Origin: CAYMSF01 sp964392985
Lineage (GTDB): Bacteria > Verrucomicrobiota > Lentisphaeria > Victivallales > Victivallaceae
Direction: 5' to 3'
NCBI GenBank assembly: GCA_964392985.1
Contig: CAYMSF010000013.1
Coordinates: forward strand, 16,767-80,766
DNA length: 64,000 nt
Shown: piece after piece, positions 8,645 to 18,388 of the stretch
Layout of the letters: the number at the start of each line of letters is the position of its first letter
Numbering within the stretch: the stretch's first letter is position 1
Made by a program: the position numbers and the translations under genes
The notes under the pieces: model-generated
What the model was told of the DNA's origin: nothing
Seen by the model: the letters and a program-made list of their open reading frames with translations, nothing else
Database searches by the model: none

Positions 8645-11600
8645 TTATTTTTTTATGGTGATTACCGGGGCTTTTTTCAAGCCGCATGGTTTGATGACAT
8701 ATTCATCCTGCCATTTTTCTCCGGTAGAAATGAACTCATAAGGACCACTCCAGACCGGATTGCGGTCGGCAAGGTGCAACGGCCCATGTGAATTGCGGCG
8801 GTGTCCGAATATCTCCACGTTGATTTCATTTATGCCTTTCTGCAAGAATGGAGTAATATTCAATTCTGCCGGTTCCCAGGCAATCACTCCCGCCTCGACA
8901 CCATTGACATATATCCTGGCGGCAGGCGCTTGAAAATCGGGAATGGAAATATAGCAAACTTCACCTTTTTTAACGGTATTATTGAAATTCATCAAATATG
9001 AGACCGCGCCGGAATAGAACGGCAGTCCCTGTTTCGTCCAATCGCCGCAGCGTAATGAGTTTGCCGGAGAAATTATGACCGGATTGGCTGACCCGGTAAG
9101 TTTTACACCAAAATTACCAAGCAGGAAAGCACTTTCAAAGCCGGGATGGTTTTCGCTGTATTCGCAGGACAGCAACAGTTCATTACTGCCGGTTTTAAGC
9201 ATAGCCGGATTTACCGGGAGTCTTTTCAATGAACAGTCTGTCCACCAGCCTGACTGCATGTCTGATGGAATGTGATATCCGTTAATGGTAATGACGAACG
9301 TTTCCGGTCTTTCTATTCCCAGATAAAGCGGTCCTCCGGGCAATGTATTTATATTGATATCATATTTGAGTAAAACCGGTATTTTTCTGGCTCCTTCGTT
9401 TTTCTTTCTCAACCACGGTTGAATCATGCCGCCGTTGCGAACCGGAACGCCAAGGTGTTTCCGGGCCAGACGGTCGATGCGGAGAATTTCATCCGCGTTC
9501 TGCCATTTCCCGTCATCAATCTTATATGCCGGTCTGTCAAGCACCAATACGTTATCTTCCGAAAGCATTATCGGGTATTTTTTTTGAGTTAATGTTATTT
9601 CTCGAGTATGATGATAAGTCGGACGCCGTGGAAAGTTTTCTGTCTGACGTTTTTTTGGAACAATGAATAATCTGGAACCAAGTTCTGGAAAACCGGTCGA
9701 AATTATGAGATCTTTTCCCGATACGGTGTATTCTGCAGAGAAAATTTCTCCGGATGCCGGATCAATTTCCAATGGAATGCCACGACATCCATTGAACCCG
9801 CGAATGGCAACCTCCGGTATTGTTTTGACGCGTTTGCACACCTGCGGTGACTTCTGTTTTACATTCGCATTGCTCATACCGGTATTGCATACGAACAGAT
9901 AAAAATTATCGCTATCCTCTTTTAACAGGTATAATAGTTCGTCGGTTTTTCTACCGGTTGGCTCAGTAAAATCGATTGAACGACCAATCCCGGCAGCCAC
10001 CGCGAGTTTTTTTCCGTAAGCCACGGCTTTGACACAATCATTAGCAAATGTAATTGCGTCATTTGAAGCCACGGCATCGACATGTGTTGGCACATCACCG
10101 GCGAAAATAACGGTGCCGCCGGTAGACTTGAATTGTTTGAGCAGATCCAGTGTGGTTTTGCGGATAGTAAGCAAAGGTGGAACAATTACAGCTTTATAAC
10201 TGGCCTGACCAACTTTGAGTACTGGATTTGTGCCGGCAGTTACTTTGCCATGGCGAATCATGATGCTTTCATCACCATAGTCAAAATCCAATCCGGCGCC
10301 AAGCAGTGTATCCTGCATTTTGAAAAACCTGGTGTCGTGATCTTTGCTTGTTCCTTTCAGCCAGTTTGGACCTATTTGTGTCCAAAGGCTTTCAACCGGA
10401 TGGATAACCAGAATATTTCTGACTTCACTGCCATTGAACATCACCCGGTTGATTCTGGCAAAATAGTCTTCAACTTTGGAATATGCCTGCCACCATGAGG
10501 ATTGATAGAAAATGCTTGCCGGATAATCGCGTTTAGCCTCGGCTTCCATCGTGTACCAGCCCAGATGCAAACAGCGAAGATTGACACCAAGCGCAGTCTG
10601 CCAGTCGGAAAGCGCTTTGTATCCTTTGAACGGGAAGTCCCATCCTGTACAGCCGTAGGTTTCACTCAGCCGCCATTTTTGTCCAAACTGCCTGGCTGCA
10701 GAACTTAGCTGTTTGGCGGCGGTTGATATCCGCCAATATTCGGTCAGGATGTCTATTCCTGGCGCCTGCATATATTCATAATGCGGCATACATGCGCCGA
10801 CATAACAGGTTTGAGACGATGGTGAATCCTCTAACATCAGGTGTCCGGTAAAAAGCAACCCGTGCCTTTCACACCATTCTCCAAGCTGTTTTGAAAAAGA
10901 TTCGACAAACATTGTCGTAGTACAGTCGCAATAGTGGTAAGCCACCTGATTCATTTTTCCTTCCGGTTGTCCGAGCCAAAGTTCCGGCAACCGGTCGGTC
11001 AATTCATATCCATAGCGTTGTTTAAATGTTTCCGGCAGCAATCCGGTCCAGGGACAACAGGTGCTGTCATCGGCAAAAATCTTGCCATGTTCCGGCTCAT
11101 CGGTAAAAATGCCCGGGATCAGTCCGCCGAAATCCTTGCCGTACCGTTTCAGATAGGTTTCATGGGTCACATCAATAAATTTTTTGACGGCTGCCGGGTT
11201 CATCGTATCAAGGTAGGTCTGACCGTTGAACCAGTTGCTGGGTTCGTGGAGTTTAATCTTGCATGCCAGAATCATTTCATCTTTTTTAAGGCTTGTCGGA
11301 ATCTGTTTTTTGCTGATTTTGTGATAAGCATAAGTTCCGTCCTTATTCTTTTTTATCAGAAATATCCATGGTGAATCAGAGGGAACCGGAGTTTTCTGCA
11401 AATCAGAGATTTCAGTATAACACAATTCCCGCATCCGGTATTCCGGATTCCGGGTAACCAGTCCGCCGGCAGCGCCGGATGGCCAGCGATCTTCATCATA
11501 CAGCCATGCCTTCATACCAAGTTTTGAAGCTTCATCCATTGCGGCGTCAAGGCATTTAAACCATTCATCGCCAAGATATTCCGTGTTCAGTCCAACGCGT

Positions 11601-11755
11601 GCATGCAGAAAAAAACCGCCAAGCCCCATTTGTTTCATCAAGCGTACCTGACGGCGCATTTCTTCAACTTCCAGCTTACCGTTTAATGCCCAGAATAATG
11701 TGCCGCGATATTCCGCCGCAGGATTTTTCAGATCTTCGAACAATTGTTTTTTCAT
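8645..11755 (-). CDS. GH106-like glycoside hydrolase (alpha-L-rhamnosidase family)
   Basis: The protein has 1036 residues. The N-terminal TIM-barrel region has features typical of GH106 relatives: YRGTLFWALNGKL, GLGGFFLHARVG and YDEDRWPSGAAGG. The middle carries GIFTDEPEHG, with a likely catalytic acid. The last 250 residues are beta-rich, with a carbohydrate-binding-like jelly roll (YVNGVEAGVIAW). No signal peptide is visible, so it is probably cytoplasmic and acts on imported oligosaccharides. I chose the second ATG (11755) because GGAG lies six bases before it; the ATG at 11767 has none. GH106 acts on alpha-L-rhamnosides, but many relatives are untested. The divergent AraC gene is the likely regulator. 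Confidence 0.82.
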   Translation of the reverse strand: MKKQLFEDLKNPAAEYRGTLFWALNGKLEVEEMRRQVRLMKQMGLGGFFLHARVGLNTEYLGDEWFKCLDAAMDEASKLGMKAWLYDEDRWPSGAAGGLVTRNPEYRMRELCYTEISDLQKTPVPSDSPWIFLIKKNKDGTYAYHKISKKQIPTSLKKDEMILACKIKLHEPSNWFNGQTYLDTMNPAAVKKFIDVTHETYLKRYGKDFGGLIPGIFTDEPEHGKIFADDSTCCPWTGLLPETFKQRYGYELTDRLPELWLGQPEGKMNQVAYHYCDCTTTMFVESFSKQLGEWCERHGLLFTGHLMLEDSPSSQTCYVGACMPHYEYMQAPGIDILTEYWRISTAAKQLSSAARQFGQKWRLSETYGCTGWDFPFKGYKALSDWQTALGVNLRCLHLGWYTMEAEAKRDYPASIFYQSSWWQAYSKVEDYFARINRVMFNGSEVRNILVIHPVESLWTQIGPNWLKGTSKDHDTRFFKMQDTLLGAGLDFDYGDESIMIRHGKVTAGTNPVLKVGQASYKAVIVPPLLTIRKTTLDLLKQFKSTGGTVIFAGDVPTHVDAVASNDAITFANDCVKAVAYGKKLAVAAGIGRSIDFTEPTGRKTDELLYLLKEDSDNFYLFVCNTGMSNANVKQKSPQVCKRVKTIPEVAIRGFNGCRGIPLEIDPASGEIFSAEYTVSGKDLIISTGFPELGSRLFIVPKKRQTENFPRRPTYHHTREITLTQKKYPIMLSEDNVLVLDRPAYKIDDGKWQNADEILRIDRLARKHLGVPVRNGGMIQPWLRKKNEGARKIPVLLKYDININTLPGGPLYLGIERPETFVITINGYHIPSDMQSGWWTDCSLKRLPVNPAMLKTGSNELLLSCEYSENHPGFESAFLLGNFGVKLTGSANPVIISPANSLRCGDWTKQGLPFYSGAVSYLMNFNNTVKKGEVCYISIPDFQAPAARIYVNGVEAGVIAWEPAELNITPFLQKGINEINVEIFGHRRNSHGPLHLADRNPVWSGPYEFISTGEKWQDEYVIKPCGLKKAPVITIKK

Positions 11756-11889
11756 TGAGGACTCCATGCCGGATAATTAATAATCTTAACAAAATTGCAA
11801 AATACCAAAATACCATTATCTTTAAATTAGCGTTAAAACTGTAATATATCCTTAATTTTTTTGACATTGATTAGCATTATATTGACAAA

Positions 11890-12807
11890 ATGATAAATAA
11901 AACAAAAAAGTATGACATACCCGCGAAAAATTTTTTCCAATATTTTGATTTGCCGTTGACGGTTCATCCGATGAGTAATCAAGGAGCGTTGCTGGCGCAT
12001 AATCACGAATTTTGTGAAATCGCGGTTATTTTTAAAGGGCAGGGAATCCACACATGCAATCACGGAACATCGCCGGTTACTGCCGGTGATGTACTCTTTA
12101 TTCCACCGGGCGTAGCGCATGGTTATGATGATACCGCCGAGTTGAATTTGACCAATATTCTATATCTGCCTGCCCGGCTTGGCATCTCCGGACTTGATAT
12201 AGTTTATTCGGAATTTTATGGCATGGCGATTAATAACAAAATTCCTGCCGGTAAAAATTTTGCCGCACCTCTCCTGCACTTGAATCAGGTTGAACTTGCC
12301 GAAACGCACCGGTTGTGCCGCCTGTTGGAAAGGGAACATAAGGAATGCAGTTACGGCCATGAATTTGCGAGCCAATCCCTGTTTATGGCATTGCTGCTGG
12401 TGCTTACCAGATGCTATGAGCGCTGCAATAAAACCGGGCGCATATCAAACCAAAACCGCATCGGCAATGTTATCGCATATATGAACCGGCACTATTCTGA
12501 AAAAATAAGTTTGGAAATTCTCGCCGGAAAAACCGGGATGTCGCAACGCAATATGATTCGTCTGTTTGAAATTGCCACCGGTACAACACCGGTTAAATAT
12601 CTTCTTCATTTGCGGATTTATCAGGCGTCAATTATGTTGAAGACAACAACATTCAGTGTCAGCGAAATTGCAGAAAAATGCGGGTTTAATGACAGCAATT
12701 ATTTTACCCGGCAGTTCCATCGTCTTGCCGGAGATTCTCCATCATCATTCAGAAGATCTATAAAATCAGCAAATGACCCGGTTGTGATGTCACCGGTTAT
12801 CAGATGA
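11890..12807 (+). CDS. AraC family transcriptional regulator
   Basis: The protein has 305 residues. The N-terminal cupin sensor shows LLAHNHEFCEIAVIFKG and GDVLFIPPGVAHGYDD. The C-terminal AraC helix-turn-helix domain contains KISLEILAGKTGMSQRNM and ends FTRQFHRLAGDSPSSFR. It is divergent from the GH106-like gene across about 134 bases and probably activates it in response to a sugar. There is no obvious Shine-Dalgarno before the ATG. The 278 bases after it, up to the ferredoxin-like gene, contain no gene I can support. Confidence 0.9.
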   Translation: MINKTKKYDIPAKNFFQYFDLPLTVHPMSNQGALLAHNHEFCEIAVIFKGQGIHTCNHGTSPVTAGDVLFIPPGVAHGYDDTAELNLTNILYLPARLGISGLDIVYSEFYGMAINNKIPAGKNFAAPLLHLNQVELAETHRLCRLLEREHKECSYGHEFASQSLFMALLLVLTRCYERCNKTGRISNQNRIGNVIAYMNRHYSEKISLEILAGKTGMSQRNMIRLFEIATGTTPVKYLLHLRIYQASIMLKTTTFSVSEIAEKCGFNDSNYFTRQFHRLAGDSPSSFRRSIKSANDPVVMSPVIR

Positions 12808-13085
12808 GTCGCTTGCAAATATACCATACTTTATTAGGTTTGGTTGCCGATTTTTGTTTAATGGCAAGTTAAATATTTTGTATTAAAGGACGTAAAATTT
12901 ATATTTTTTCACGGTTTAATTTTGGCTTGATTTATGTTATCAGCTTGCAATTATGGCGAAAACCTGTTAGATTTTATGTCTGGAAAATATTAATGATGCT
13001 CGCGTTAAACCGTCACACCAGTTGTGTTGCAAGGTTGTTTCAGTTATGCTTTTCGCATGACCGGTTTACCGCGAATATCTAATGA

Positions 13086-13364
13086 ATGGACGTGATAATT
13101 ATGGCAGAAAAAAAGAAATTATTCAGAGTTATAATCAAGCAGGATGAATGCAAGGGCTGTGAACGTTGCGTTAATGCCTGTCCTAAATCAGTGTTAAAGA
13201 TGGTATCGGAACTGAATTTTATGGGGTTCCCCTCTTCATCATACACCGGTTCCGGCTGTATCGGTTGCGGCGCTTGTTTTTATAACTGTCCTGAGCCGGG
13301 GACGATTACCGTAATTGAAGAGATTGAAGAAATCCCGGATAGCGAGTCTAATGAAAAAAAATGA
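13086..13364 (+). CDS. 2-oxoacid:ferredoxin oxidoreductase, delta subunit (ferredoxin-like)
   Basis: This small subunit of up to 92 residues carries two 4Fe-4S motifs: CKGCERCVNACP and CIGCGACFYNCPEP. It passes electrons from the TPP site of the oxoacid oxidoreductase to external ferredoxin. An in-frame ATG at 13101 (MAEKKKLFR) would give an N-terminus closer to the family; neither start has a strong ribosome binding site. It begins the operon of delta, alpha and beta-gamma subunits and ends 16 bases before alpha. The order matches KorDABC and VorDABC operons; the substrate (2-oxoglutarate or branched 2-oxoacids) cannot be decided here. Confidence 0.88.
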   Translation: MDVIIMAEKKKLFRVIIKQDECKGCERCVNACPKSVLKMVSELNFMGFPSSSYTGSGCIGCGACFYNCPEPGTITVIEEIEEIPDSESNEKK

Positions 13365-13380
13365 CGGGGAGTCTTGTGGT

Positions 13381-14469
13381 ATGGAACATACGAATAAATT
13401 ACTGCTGAAAGGCAATGAAGCTGTCGTCTATGGCGCATTACTGGCCGGATGCGATTGTTTTTTTGGTTATCCGATTACGCCCGCAAGCGAAATAGCGCAT
13501 GCCGCGGCTGAGTATTTTCCGCGTTTAAAACGGGTGTTTCTTCAAGCTGAATCAGAAACTGCCGCCATCAATATGGTGTTGGGTTCGGCGGCTGCCGGAC
13601 GACGGGTGATGACTGCATCCTCCGGTCTCGGCATCAGCTTGAAACAGGAGGGAATGTCCTATCTGGCCGCCAGTGAACTGCCCGCGGTCATAGTTGATAT
13701 TATGCGCAGCGGTCCGGGTCTGGGTAACATAGGTCCGGAACAGACTGATTATTTTCAAGTTGTAAAAGGCGGCGGTCACGGTGGATACCGTTGTATCGTA
13801 CTGGCGCCTAATTCTGTCCAGGAAATGTGTGATTTCGCCTTGACGGCATTTGACCTTGCGGACCGGTACTTGATTCCGGTTTATATTTTAACTGACGGTG
13901 TTGTCGGGCAGATGATGGAGCTGGTCGAACTGCCGGAACCGGTCGGACGCCGTCCCAGTCCGCCCTGGGCATTGGATTCTGATTGTAATCCGCGAACCAA
14001 TATGATTACTTCAATTTTTCTGGAGTACGACGATTTGGAACACCGCCGCTCATTGCTGGAGGCAAAATACGCGAAGATTGTGGAAAAAGAACAACTCGCG
14101 ACTGAGTATATGGTTGATGACGCCGATGTGGTTATTACCGGTCATGGTATTATCAGCCGGTTGATCGTTTCAGCAGTTGATGCTCTGCGTGCCAATGGTG
14201 TTAAGGCTGGCATGATTCGTCCGATAACCTTGTTCCCGTTCCCGGTCTCAGCGTTCAGCCGGGCTGCAAAACATGTTAAGCAGTTTTTATGCGTTGAGAT
14301 GAGTAACGGACAGATGCTCGAGGATGTAAAGTTGTCAATAGATTGTTCACGACCCGTCCAGTTGTTGAGTCGGATGGGGGGCAATATCCCCAGTGTCGAC
14401 AGTATAATTGCTGCAGCGGAAAAAATTGTGTCCGGCACCGGTAAAAAGTGTTCAGGAGGCAATAAATGA
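13381..14469 (+). CDS. 2-oxoacid:ferredoxin oxidoreductase, alpha subunit (KorA/VorB-like)
   Basis: The 362-residue subunit holds the pyrimidine-binding domain of a TPP enzyme (GCDCFFGYPITPASE, then QAESETAAINMVLGSAAAG). A transketolase C-terminal-like domain follows (DADVVITGHGI). With the beta subunit it oxidatively decarboxylates a 2-oxoacid to acyl-CoA and reduces ferredoxin. I chose the ATG at 13381, which follows GGGGAG at nine bases. An upstream ATG at 13315 would overlap the delta gene by 50 bases and add a non-family extension. Its stop overlaps the start of the beta-gamma gene in an ATGA. Confidence 0.92.
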   Translation: MEHTNKLLLKGNEAVVYGALLAGCDCFFGYPITPASEIAHAAAEYFPRLKRVFLQAESETAAINMVLGSAAAGRRVMTASSGLGISLKQEGMSYLAASELPAVIVDIMRSGPGLGNIGPEQTDYFQVVKGGGHGGYRCIVLAPNSVQEMCDFALTAFDLADRYLIPVYILTDGVVGQMMELVELPEPVGRRPSPPWALDSDCNPRTNMITSIFLEYDDLEHRRSLLEAKYAKIVEKEQLATEYMVDDADVVITGHGIISRLIVSAVDALRANGVKAGMIRPITLFPFPVSAFSRAAKHVKQFLCVEMSNGQMLEDVKLSIDCSRPVQLLSRMGGNIPSVDSIIAAAEKIVSGTGKKCSGGNK

Positions 14470-15956
14470 CAATAAGTAAAGTTAAATTCGGCAGAAGTAA
14501 AGGATTTTTCGATGTATTTGAACGCCGCCCCGGTGCTATTAAGAAGAATATGCATTTTTGTCCCGGGTGCGGTCATGGTATTTTGCATAAATTACTAGCG
14601 GAAACCATCAGCGATTTTGATATTAAGGACAAAACGATTATCATTGCTCCGGTGGGTTGTTCTGTTTTCGCCTATTATTATTTTGACTGCTTCGGTATTT
14701 CCGCACCCCATGGACGGGCGCCGGCGGTTGCGACCGGCTTGGTGCGTTCCAATCCGGATACGATTGTCGTATCCTATCAGGGTGACGGCGATTTGGGCGC
14801 AATCGGCTTCAATAACTTCATTCAAGCCGCAAATCGCGGTGAGAATATTGCAGTATTTTTTATTAATAACGCTATTTACGGTATGACTGGCGGACAGATG
14901 GCGCCGACTACTTTGCCGGGGCAGAAAACTGCGACATCACCTTTCGGGCGTTCTGTCACCAACGAAGGTTATCCGTTGAAAGTTTCCGAAATGGTTGCGA
15001 CACTTGATGCTCCGGTTTATGTCGAACGGGTATCGTTGAGTTCAACCAAAAATATTATGAAGACACGTCAGGCAGTACGCAAGGCGTTTCAGAATACGAT
15101 TGACAAGAAAGGATTTTCGATGGTCGAGATATTGGCCGGTTGCCCGACCAATATGAAGATGAACTCAAGGGAAATGAATGAGTTTATCGACACCAGAATG
15201 ACCAGCTATTTTCCGCTCGGATGTTTTAAAGATATTGCTGATACCCGTGATCCTATCAAACGGCCGGAAGGTATTTACGACGCTGAACAGGTCAAAGAAG
15301 TGCTTTATCCAGTGAAAGTTTCAAAAGGAGTCAGCGCCGATTTCCAAAATGAGTCAAAGATTTTCCAGAAAGAACGCAGAATTAAGATTGCCGGTTTCGG
15401 TGGTCAGGGTGTCCTCAGTCTGGGAATGATGGCGGCGACGATGGGCAAATTACGCAATTTCAATGTGACCTGGCTCCCCTCTTATGGTCCGGAAATGCGT
15501 GGCGGTACCGCCAATTGCAGTGTTATTATCAGCCGCGAAAATATCGGTTCCCCGATTATTGACAAAGAATGTAATCTGCTGATAGTATTGAATCAGCCGT
15601 CAATTGACAGATTTCTGCCTGAATTAAAGCAGAAAGGCGTTCTGATTTATGACAGTTCCACTATTACTCTGCCGTCATGTTCCGCGGATAAAATTATTTA
15701 TGCGGTGAAAGCATCTGATATTGCCAAAAAGATTGGCCACCTGCGTTATGCCAACTCCGTGATATTGGGAGCGCTTGCTGTTGTAATGGAGGATTATTTC
15801 CTCAGCGGCAAAGACCGCAAGGACTTTGACTGTGCGTTTGAAGAGGCGATTATGGATTGTTTTGCTGACAAGCAGAATGTAATTCAAAAGAATATTGAAG
15901 CGTTTTATGCCGGCAAGAATGCTGTTGAAGCGCTTATTTCCAATCCCAGACCGTAA
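14466..15956 (+). CDS. 2-oxoacid:ferredoxin oxidoreductase, fused beta-gamma subunits
   Basis: The 496-residue protein joins two subunits that are often separate. Residues 1 to about 280 are the TPP-binding beta subunit: FCPGCGHGILHK, then the TPP motif GDGDLGAIGFNNF and NNAIYGMTGGQ. From about residue 305 the gamma domain begins with IKIAGFGGQGVLSLG and contains PSYGPEMRGGTANCSV. The reaction is 2-oxoacid + CoA + oxidised ferredoxin to acyl-CoA + CO2 + reduced ferredoxin. The frame runs through the junction without a break, so this is a true fusion. It is translationally coupled to alpha and followed after 20 bases by hisF. The reduced ferredoxin could feed the [FeFe] hydrogenase at 46-50 kb. 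Confidence 0.92.
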   Translation: MTISKVKFGRSKGFFDVFERRPGAIKKNMHFCPGCGHGILHKLLAETISDFDIKDKTIIIAPVGCSVFAYYYFDCFGISAPHGRAPAVATGLVRSNPDTIVVSYQGDGDLGAIGFNNFIQAANRGENIAVFFINNAIYGMTGGQMAPTTLPGQKTATSPFGRSVTNEGYPLKVSEMVATLDAPVYVERVSLSSTKNIMKTRQAVRKAFQNTIDKKGFSMVEILAGCPTNMKMNSREMNEFIDTRMTSYFPLGCFKDIADTRDPIKRPEGIYDAEQVKEVLYPVKVSKGVSADFQNESKIFQKERRIKIAGFGGQGVLSLGMMAATMGKLRNFNVTWLPSYGPEMRGGTANCSVIISRENIGSPIIDKECNLLIVLNQPSIDRFLPELKQKGVLIYDSSTITLPSCSADKIIYAVKASDIAKKIGHLRYANSVILGALAVVMEDYFLSGKDRKDFDCAFEEAIMDCFADKQNVIQKNIEAFYAGKNAVEALISNPRP

Positions 15957-15976
15957 TAAACGCGGAAAGGCGTGAA

Positions 15977-16741
15977 ATGTTAGCAAAACGAATTATTCCT
16001 TGTCTTGACGTTACCGGTGGACGGGTCGTCAAAGGAGTTAATTTTGTCAATTTGATTGATGCCGGCGACCCGGTCGAGGCAGCCGTTGAGTATGACCGTC
16101 AAGGCGCGGATGAAATCGTTTTTCTCGATATCACCGCTTCGAGTGATAACCGTGAAACCATGTATGATGTTGTCAAACGTACGGCAGAGCGGGTATTTAT
16201 TCCGGTTACTGTCGGCGGCGGCATCCGTTGCGTTGATGATATGCGCAGAATGCTCAATTCCGGCGCCGACAAAGTGTCGGTAAATACCGCGGCAATTTTA
16301 AATCCCGAATTAATCAGCGCCGGCGCGGAGCGTTTCGGCAGTCAATGTATTGTCCTGGCGATTGATGCCAGAAAGGTGCCAGGCACCAGCGGGCGTTGGC
16401 AGGTTTTTACTCATGGCGGCCGTAATCCTGTTGCATTGGACGCGGTTGAATGGGCACGCCGCGGCGTGGCAATGGGGGCCGGTGAAATATTGCTCACCAG
16501 TATGGATGCCGACGGGACCAAAGATGGTTATGATTGTGAGCTTACCCGTGCCGTTTCAGAGTCCGTTTCGGTTCCGGTAATCGCCTCCGGCGGCGCAGGA
16601 ACACTTGAGCATTTGCTGGAAGTGCTTGAAGTTGGCAAGGCTGACGCAGTACTTGCCGCCAGCATTTTCCATTTCGGCACCTTTACTGTGCCGCAGACGA
16701 AAGCCTTTTTGCGGGCGCATAACATTCCCGTCAGAATTTAG
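15977..16741 (+). CDS. hisF: Imidazole glycerol phosphate synthase subunit HisF
   Basis: The 254-residue (beta/alpha)8 barrel has its normal length and the family N-terminus LAKRIIPCLDV, with catalytic Asp11 and a second Asp near 130 (VLAIDARK). Phosphate-binding loops VTVGGGI and IASGGAG are present. It is the cyclase half of IGP synthase and uses ammonia from HisH to make IGP and AICAR in histidine synthesis. No other his gene is in the window. It sits 20 bases after the oxoacid oxidoreductase beta-gamma gene with its own AAAGG site and is followed by malic enzyme, an unusual home for hisF. Confidence 0.97.
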   Translation: MLAKRIIPCLDVTGGRVVKGVNFVNLIDAGDPVEAAVEYDRQGADEIVFLDITASSDNRETMYDVVKRTAERVFIPVTVGGGIRCVDDMRRMLNSGADKVSVNTAAILNPELISAGAERFGSQCIVLAIDARKVPGTSGRWQVFTHGGRNPVALDAVEWARRGVAMGAGEILLTSMDADGTKDGYDCELTRAVSESVSVPVIASGGAGTLEHLLEVLEVGKADAVLAASIFHFGTFTVPQTKAFLRAHNIPVRI

Positions 16742-16781
16742 CGAATCAGTATAAATTTTATATATCCAACGGAGGTATATT

Positions 16782-18122
16782 GTGGATAAAAATGAATTAG
16801 AACAGGCCAGTCTGGCTTATCATTCCAGTCCGGTTCCCGGCAAGTTTGCGATGCATTCCTTAAAACGCTGTGCGACGCAGCAGGATCTTTCTCTGGCATA
16901 TACTCCCGGAGTTGCCAAACCATGCCTCGAAATCAAAGCTAATCCGGTTGATGTTTGGAAATACACCTCGCGTTCCAATCTGGTTTCCGTCATCAGTGAT
17001 GGCACTGCCGTACTTGGACTGGGCAATATCGGACCCGAGGCAGGAATGCCGGTAATGGAAGGTAAATGTGTCCTGTTTAAAAAATTCGGTGGTATTGACG
17101 CGATTCCGCTATGTCTGAAAAAAGTATTTAATGCCGATGGCAGAACAAATGCGAAAGCATTGATTGAGACGGTTGAACGTCTTGAACCAAGTTTTGGCGG
17201 TATCAATCTGGAAGACATTGCCGCGCCTGCCTGTTTTGAAGTTGAACAGACGTTGAAGAAAACAATGAATATTCCGGTTTTTCATGATGATCAGCATGGT
17301 ACGGCAATCATTTCCCTTGCAGGAATTATCAATGCGTTGAAACTGGTTGGAAAGAAGCTGGAAAACTGCCGTTTCGTTGTAAATGGTGCCGGCGCTGCCG
17401 GAATCGCCTGCAGTGAGTTTTATATTTACGCCGGCGCTAAACGGGAAAATTTTCTCCTTTGTGATTCAAAAGGTGTCATAAGCAAAAAACGCACAGATTT
17501 AAATCCGGAAAAGGCCAGATTCGCCGCTGACACAACCGCGGAAACTCTTGCCGATGCGATGAAAGGTGCGGATGTTTTTATTGGCGTTTCCACCGCCGAT
17601 TGTGTAACGAAGGCGATGGTCAGTCAGATGGCGCCGGGCGCAGTTCTTTTCGCCATGGCAAATCCCGCTCCGGAAATTTTTCCGCAGGATGCGCTTGATG
17701 CCGGCGCGGCGATTGTCGGTACCGGTCGGACAGACTTTCCAAATCAAGTTAATAATGTACTTGGTTTCCCCGGTATTTTCCGCGGCGCGCTTGATGTTCG
17801 CGCTACCGATATTAATGAGCAGATGAAACTCGCCGCCACAAAGGCTTTGACCTCAATTGCATGCGAAACAATCTCTCCCGAGGTCTATGCCATACTTGCC
17901 GCCGCTTATCCTAAAGATGCCGCTGCCGGTATGTTTGAATTGAATGCCGGGCTTCGTTCTAATATGGTCATTCCCAAGCCATTTGATCCGAGAGTTGTAC
18001 CGCGGGTGGCCAGATTTGTCGCCGAGGCGGCAATAAAATCCGGCGTTGCACAATTACCGATTGACGATTTCGACGCTTATGAACAGGCGGTAGCAATCAG
18101 AATCAAAGAGATGAATAATTAA
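16782..18122 (+). CDS. NAD(P)-dependent malic enzyme
   Basis: The 446-residue short bacterial malic enzyme has the N-terminal catalytic domain (DLSLAYTPGVAKPCLEI, FGGINLEDIAAPACFEVE, PVFHDDQHGTAI). The Rossmann NAD(P) domain follows (VVNGAGAAGIACSEF). The phosphotransacetylase-like tail of long MaeB proteins is absent. It converts malate to pyruvate and CO2. The start is GTG with a perfect GGAGG ten bases upstream. It is probably the last gene of the oxoacid oxidoreductase-hisF operon, which would place pyruvate and ferredoxin metabolism under one promoter. A MITE-like repeat begins one base after its stop. Confidence 0.93.
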   Translation: MDKNELEQASLAYHSSPVPGKFAMHSLKRCATQQDLSLAYTPGVAKPCLEIKANPVDVWKYTSRSNLVSVISDGTAVLGLGNIGPEAGMPVMEGKCVLFKKFGGIDAIPLCLKKVFNADGRTNAKALIETVERLEPSFGGINLEDIAAPACFEVEQTLKKTMNIPVFHDDQHGTAIISLAGIINALKLVGKKLENCRFVVNGAGAAGIACSEFYIYAGAKRENFLLCDSKGVISKKRTDLNPEKARFAADTTAETLADAMKGADVFIGVSTADCVTKAMVSQMAPGAVLFAMANPAPEIFPQDALDAGAAIVGTGRTDFPNQVNNVLGFPGIFRGALDVRATDINEQMKLAATKALTSIACETISPEVYAILAAAYPKDAAAGMFELNAGLRSNMVIPKPFDPRVVPRVARFVAEAAIKSGVAQLPIDDFDAYEQAVAIRIKEMNN

Positions 18123-18123
18123 A

Positions 18124-18388
18124 ACTCTATAAGGTTGAAATTTTAAAATAGATTGCGAAGATTTTGAGAATTGGTTCGTATTCTGAGAGGTTGCCGATAC
18201 CGAGGTATCGAAAATTTCGAAGAGTGCGAATCCAAAATCAAAAGATCGCAACCGCTTTGCGACGAGGGTCTTGCGGTTGTCTTTTTCCGTTCCTTCTTCA
18301 GTCGATATTCATATCGCCAGTCAGTCGGATCGAAAAAATCCAATCCACAATCCGACTCGTCTATTTTAAAATTTCAAACTTATAGAGT
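18124..18388. repeat. MITE-like element with 29-bp terminal inverted repeats
   Basis: This is a 265-bp non-coding element. Its first 29 bases (18124-18152) are the inverse complement of its last 29 (18360-18388), with 28 of 29 matching. The interior holds further inverted repeats: CGATACC/GGTATCG, CAACCGC/GCGGTTG and AGTCGGAT/ATCCGACT. No convincing protein is encoded. A second left end, identical over nearly 50 bases, starts at 63945, and a shortened, diverged copy lies at 35710-35831. Size, inverted ends and multiple copies fit a miniature inverted-repeat transposable element; a structured 3' RNA element is the alternative. It starts immediately after the malic enzyme stop. Confidence 0.85.

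Noticed and set aside
14142..14588. A 148-codon minus-strand frame across the alpha/beta oxidoreductase junction
   Set aside because: It overlaps two well-supported genes on the other strand and has no recognisable features.
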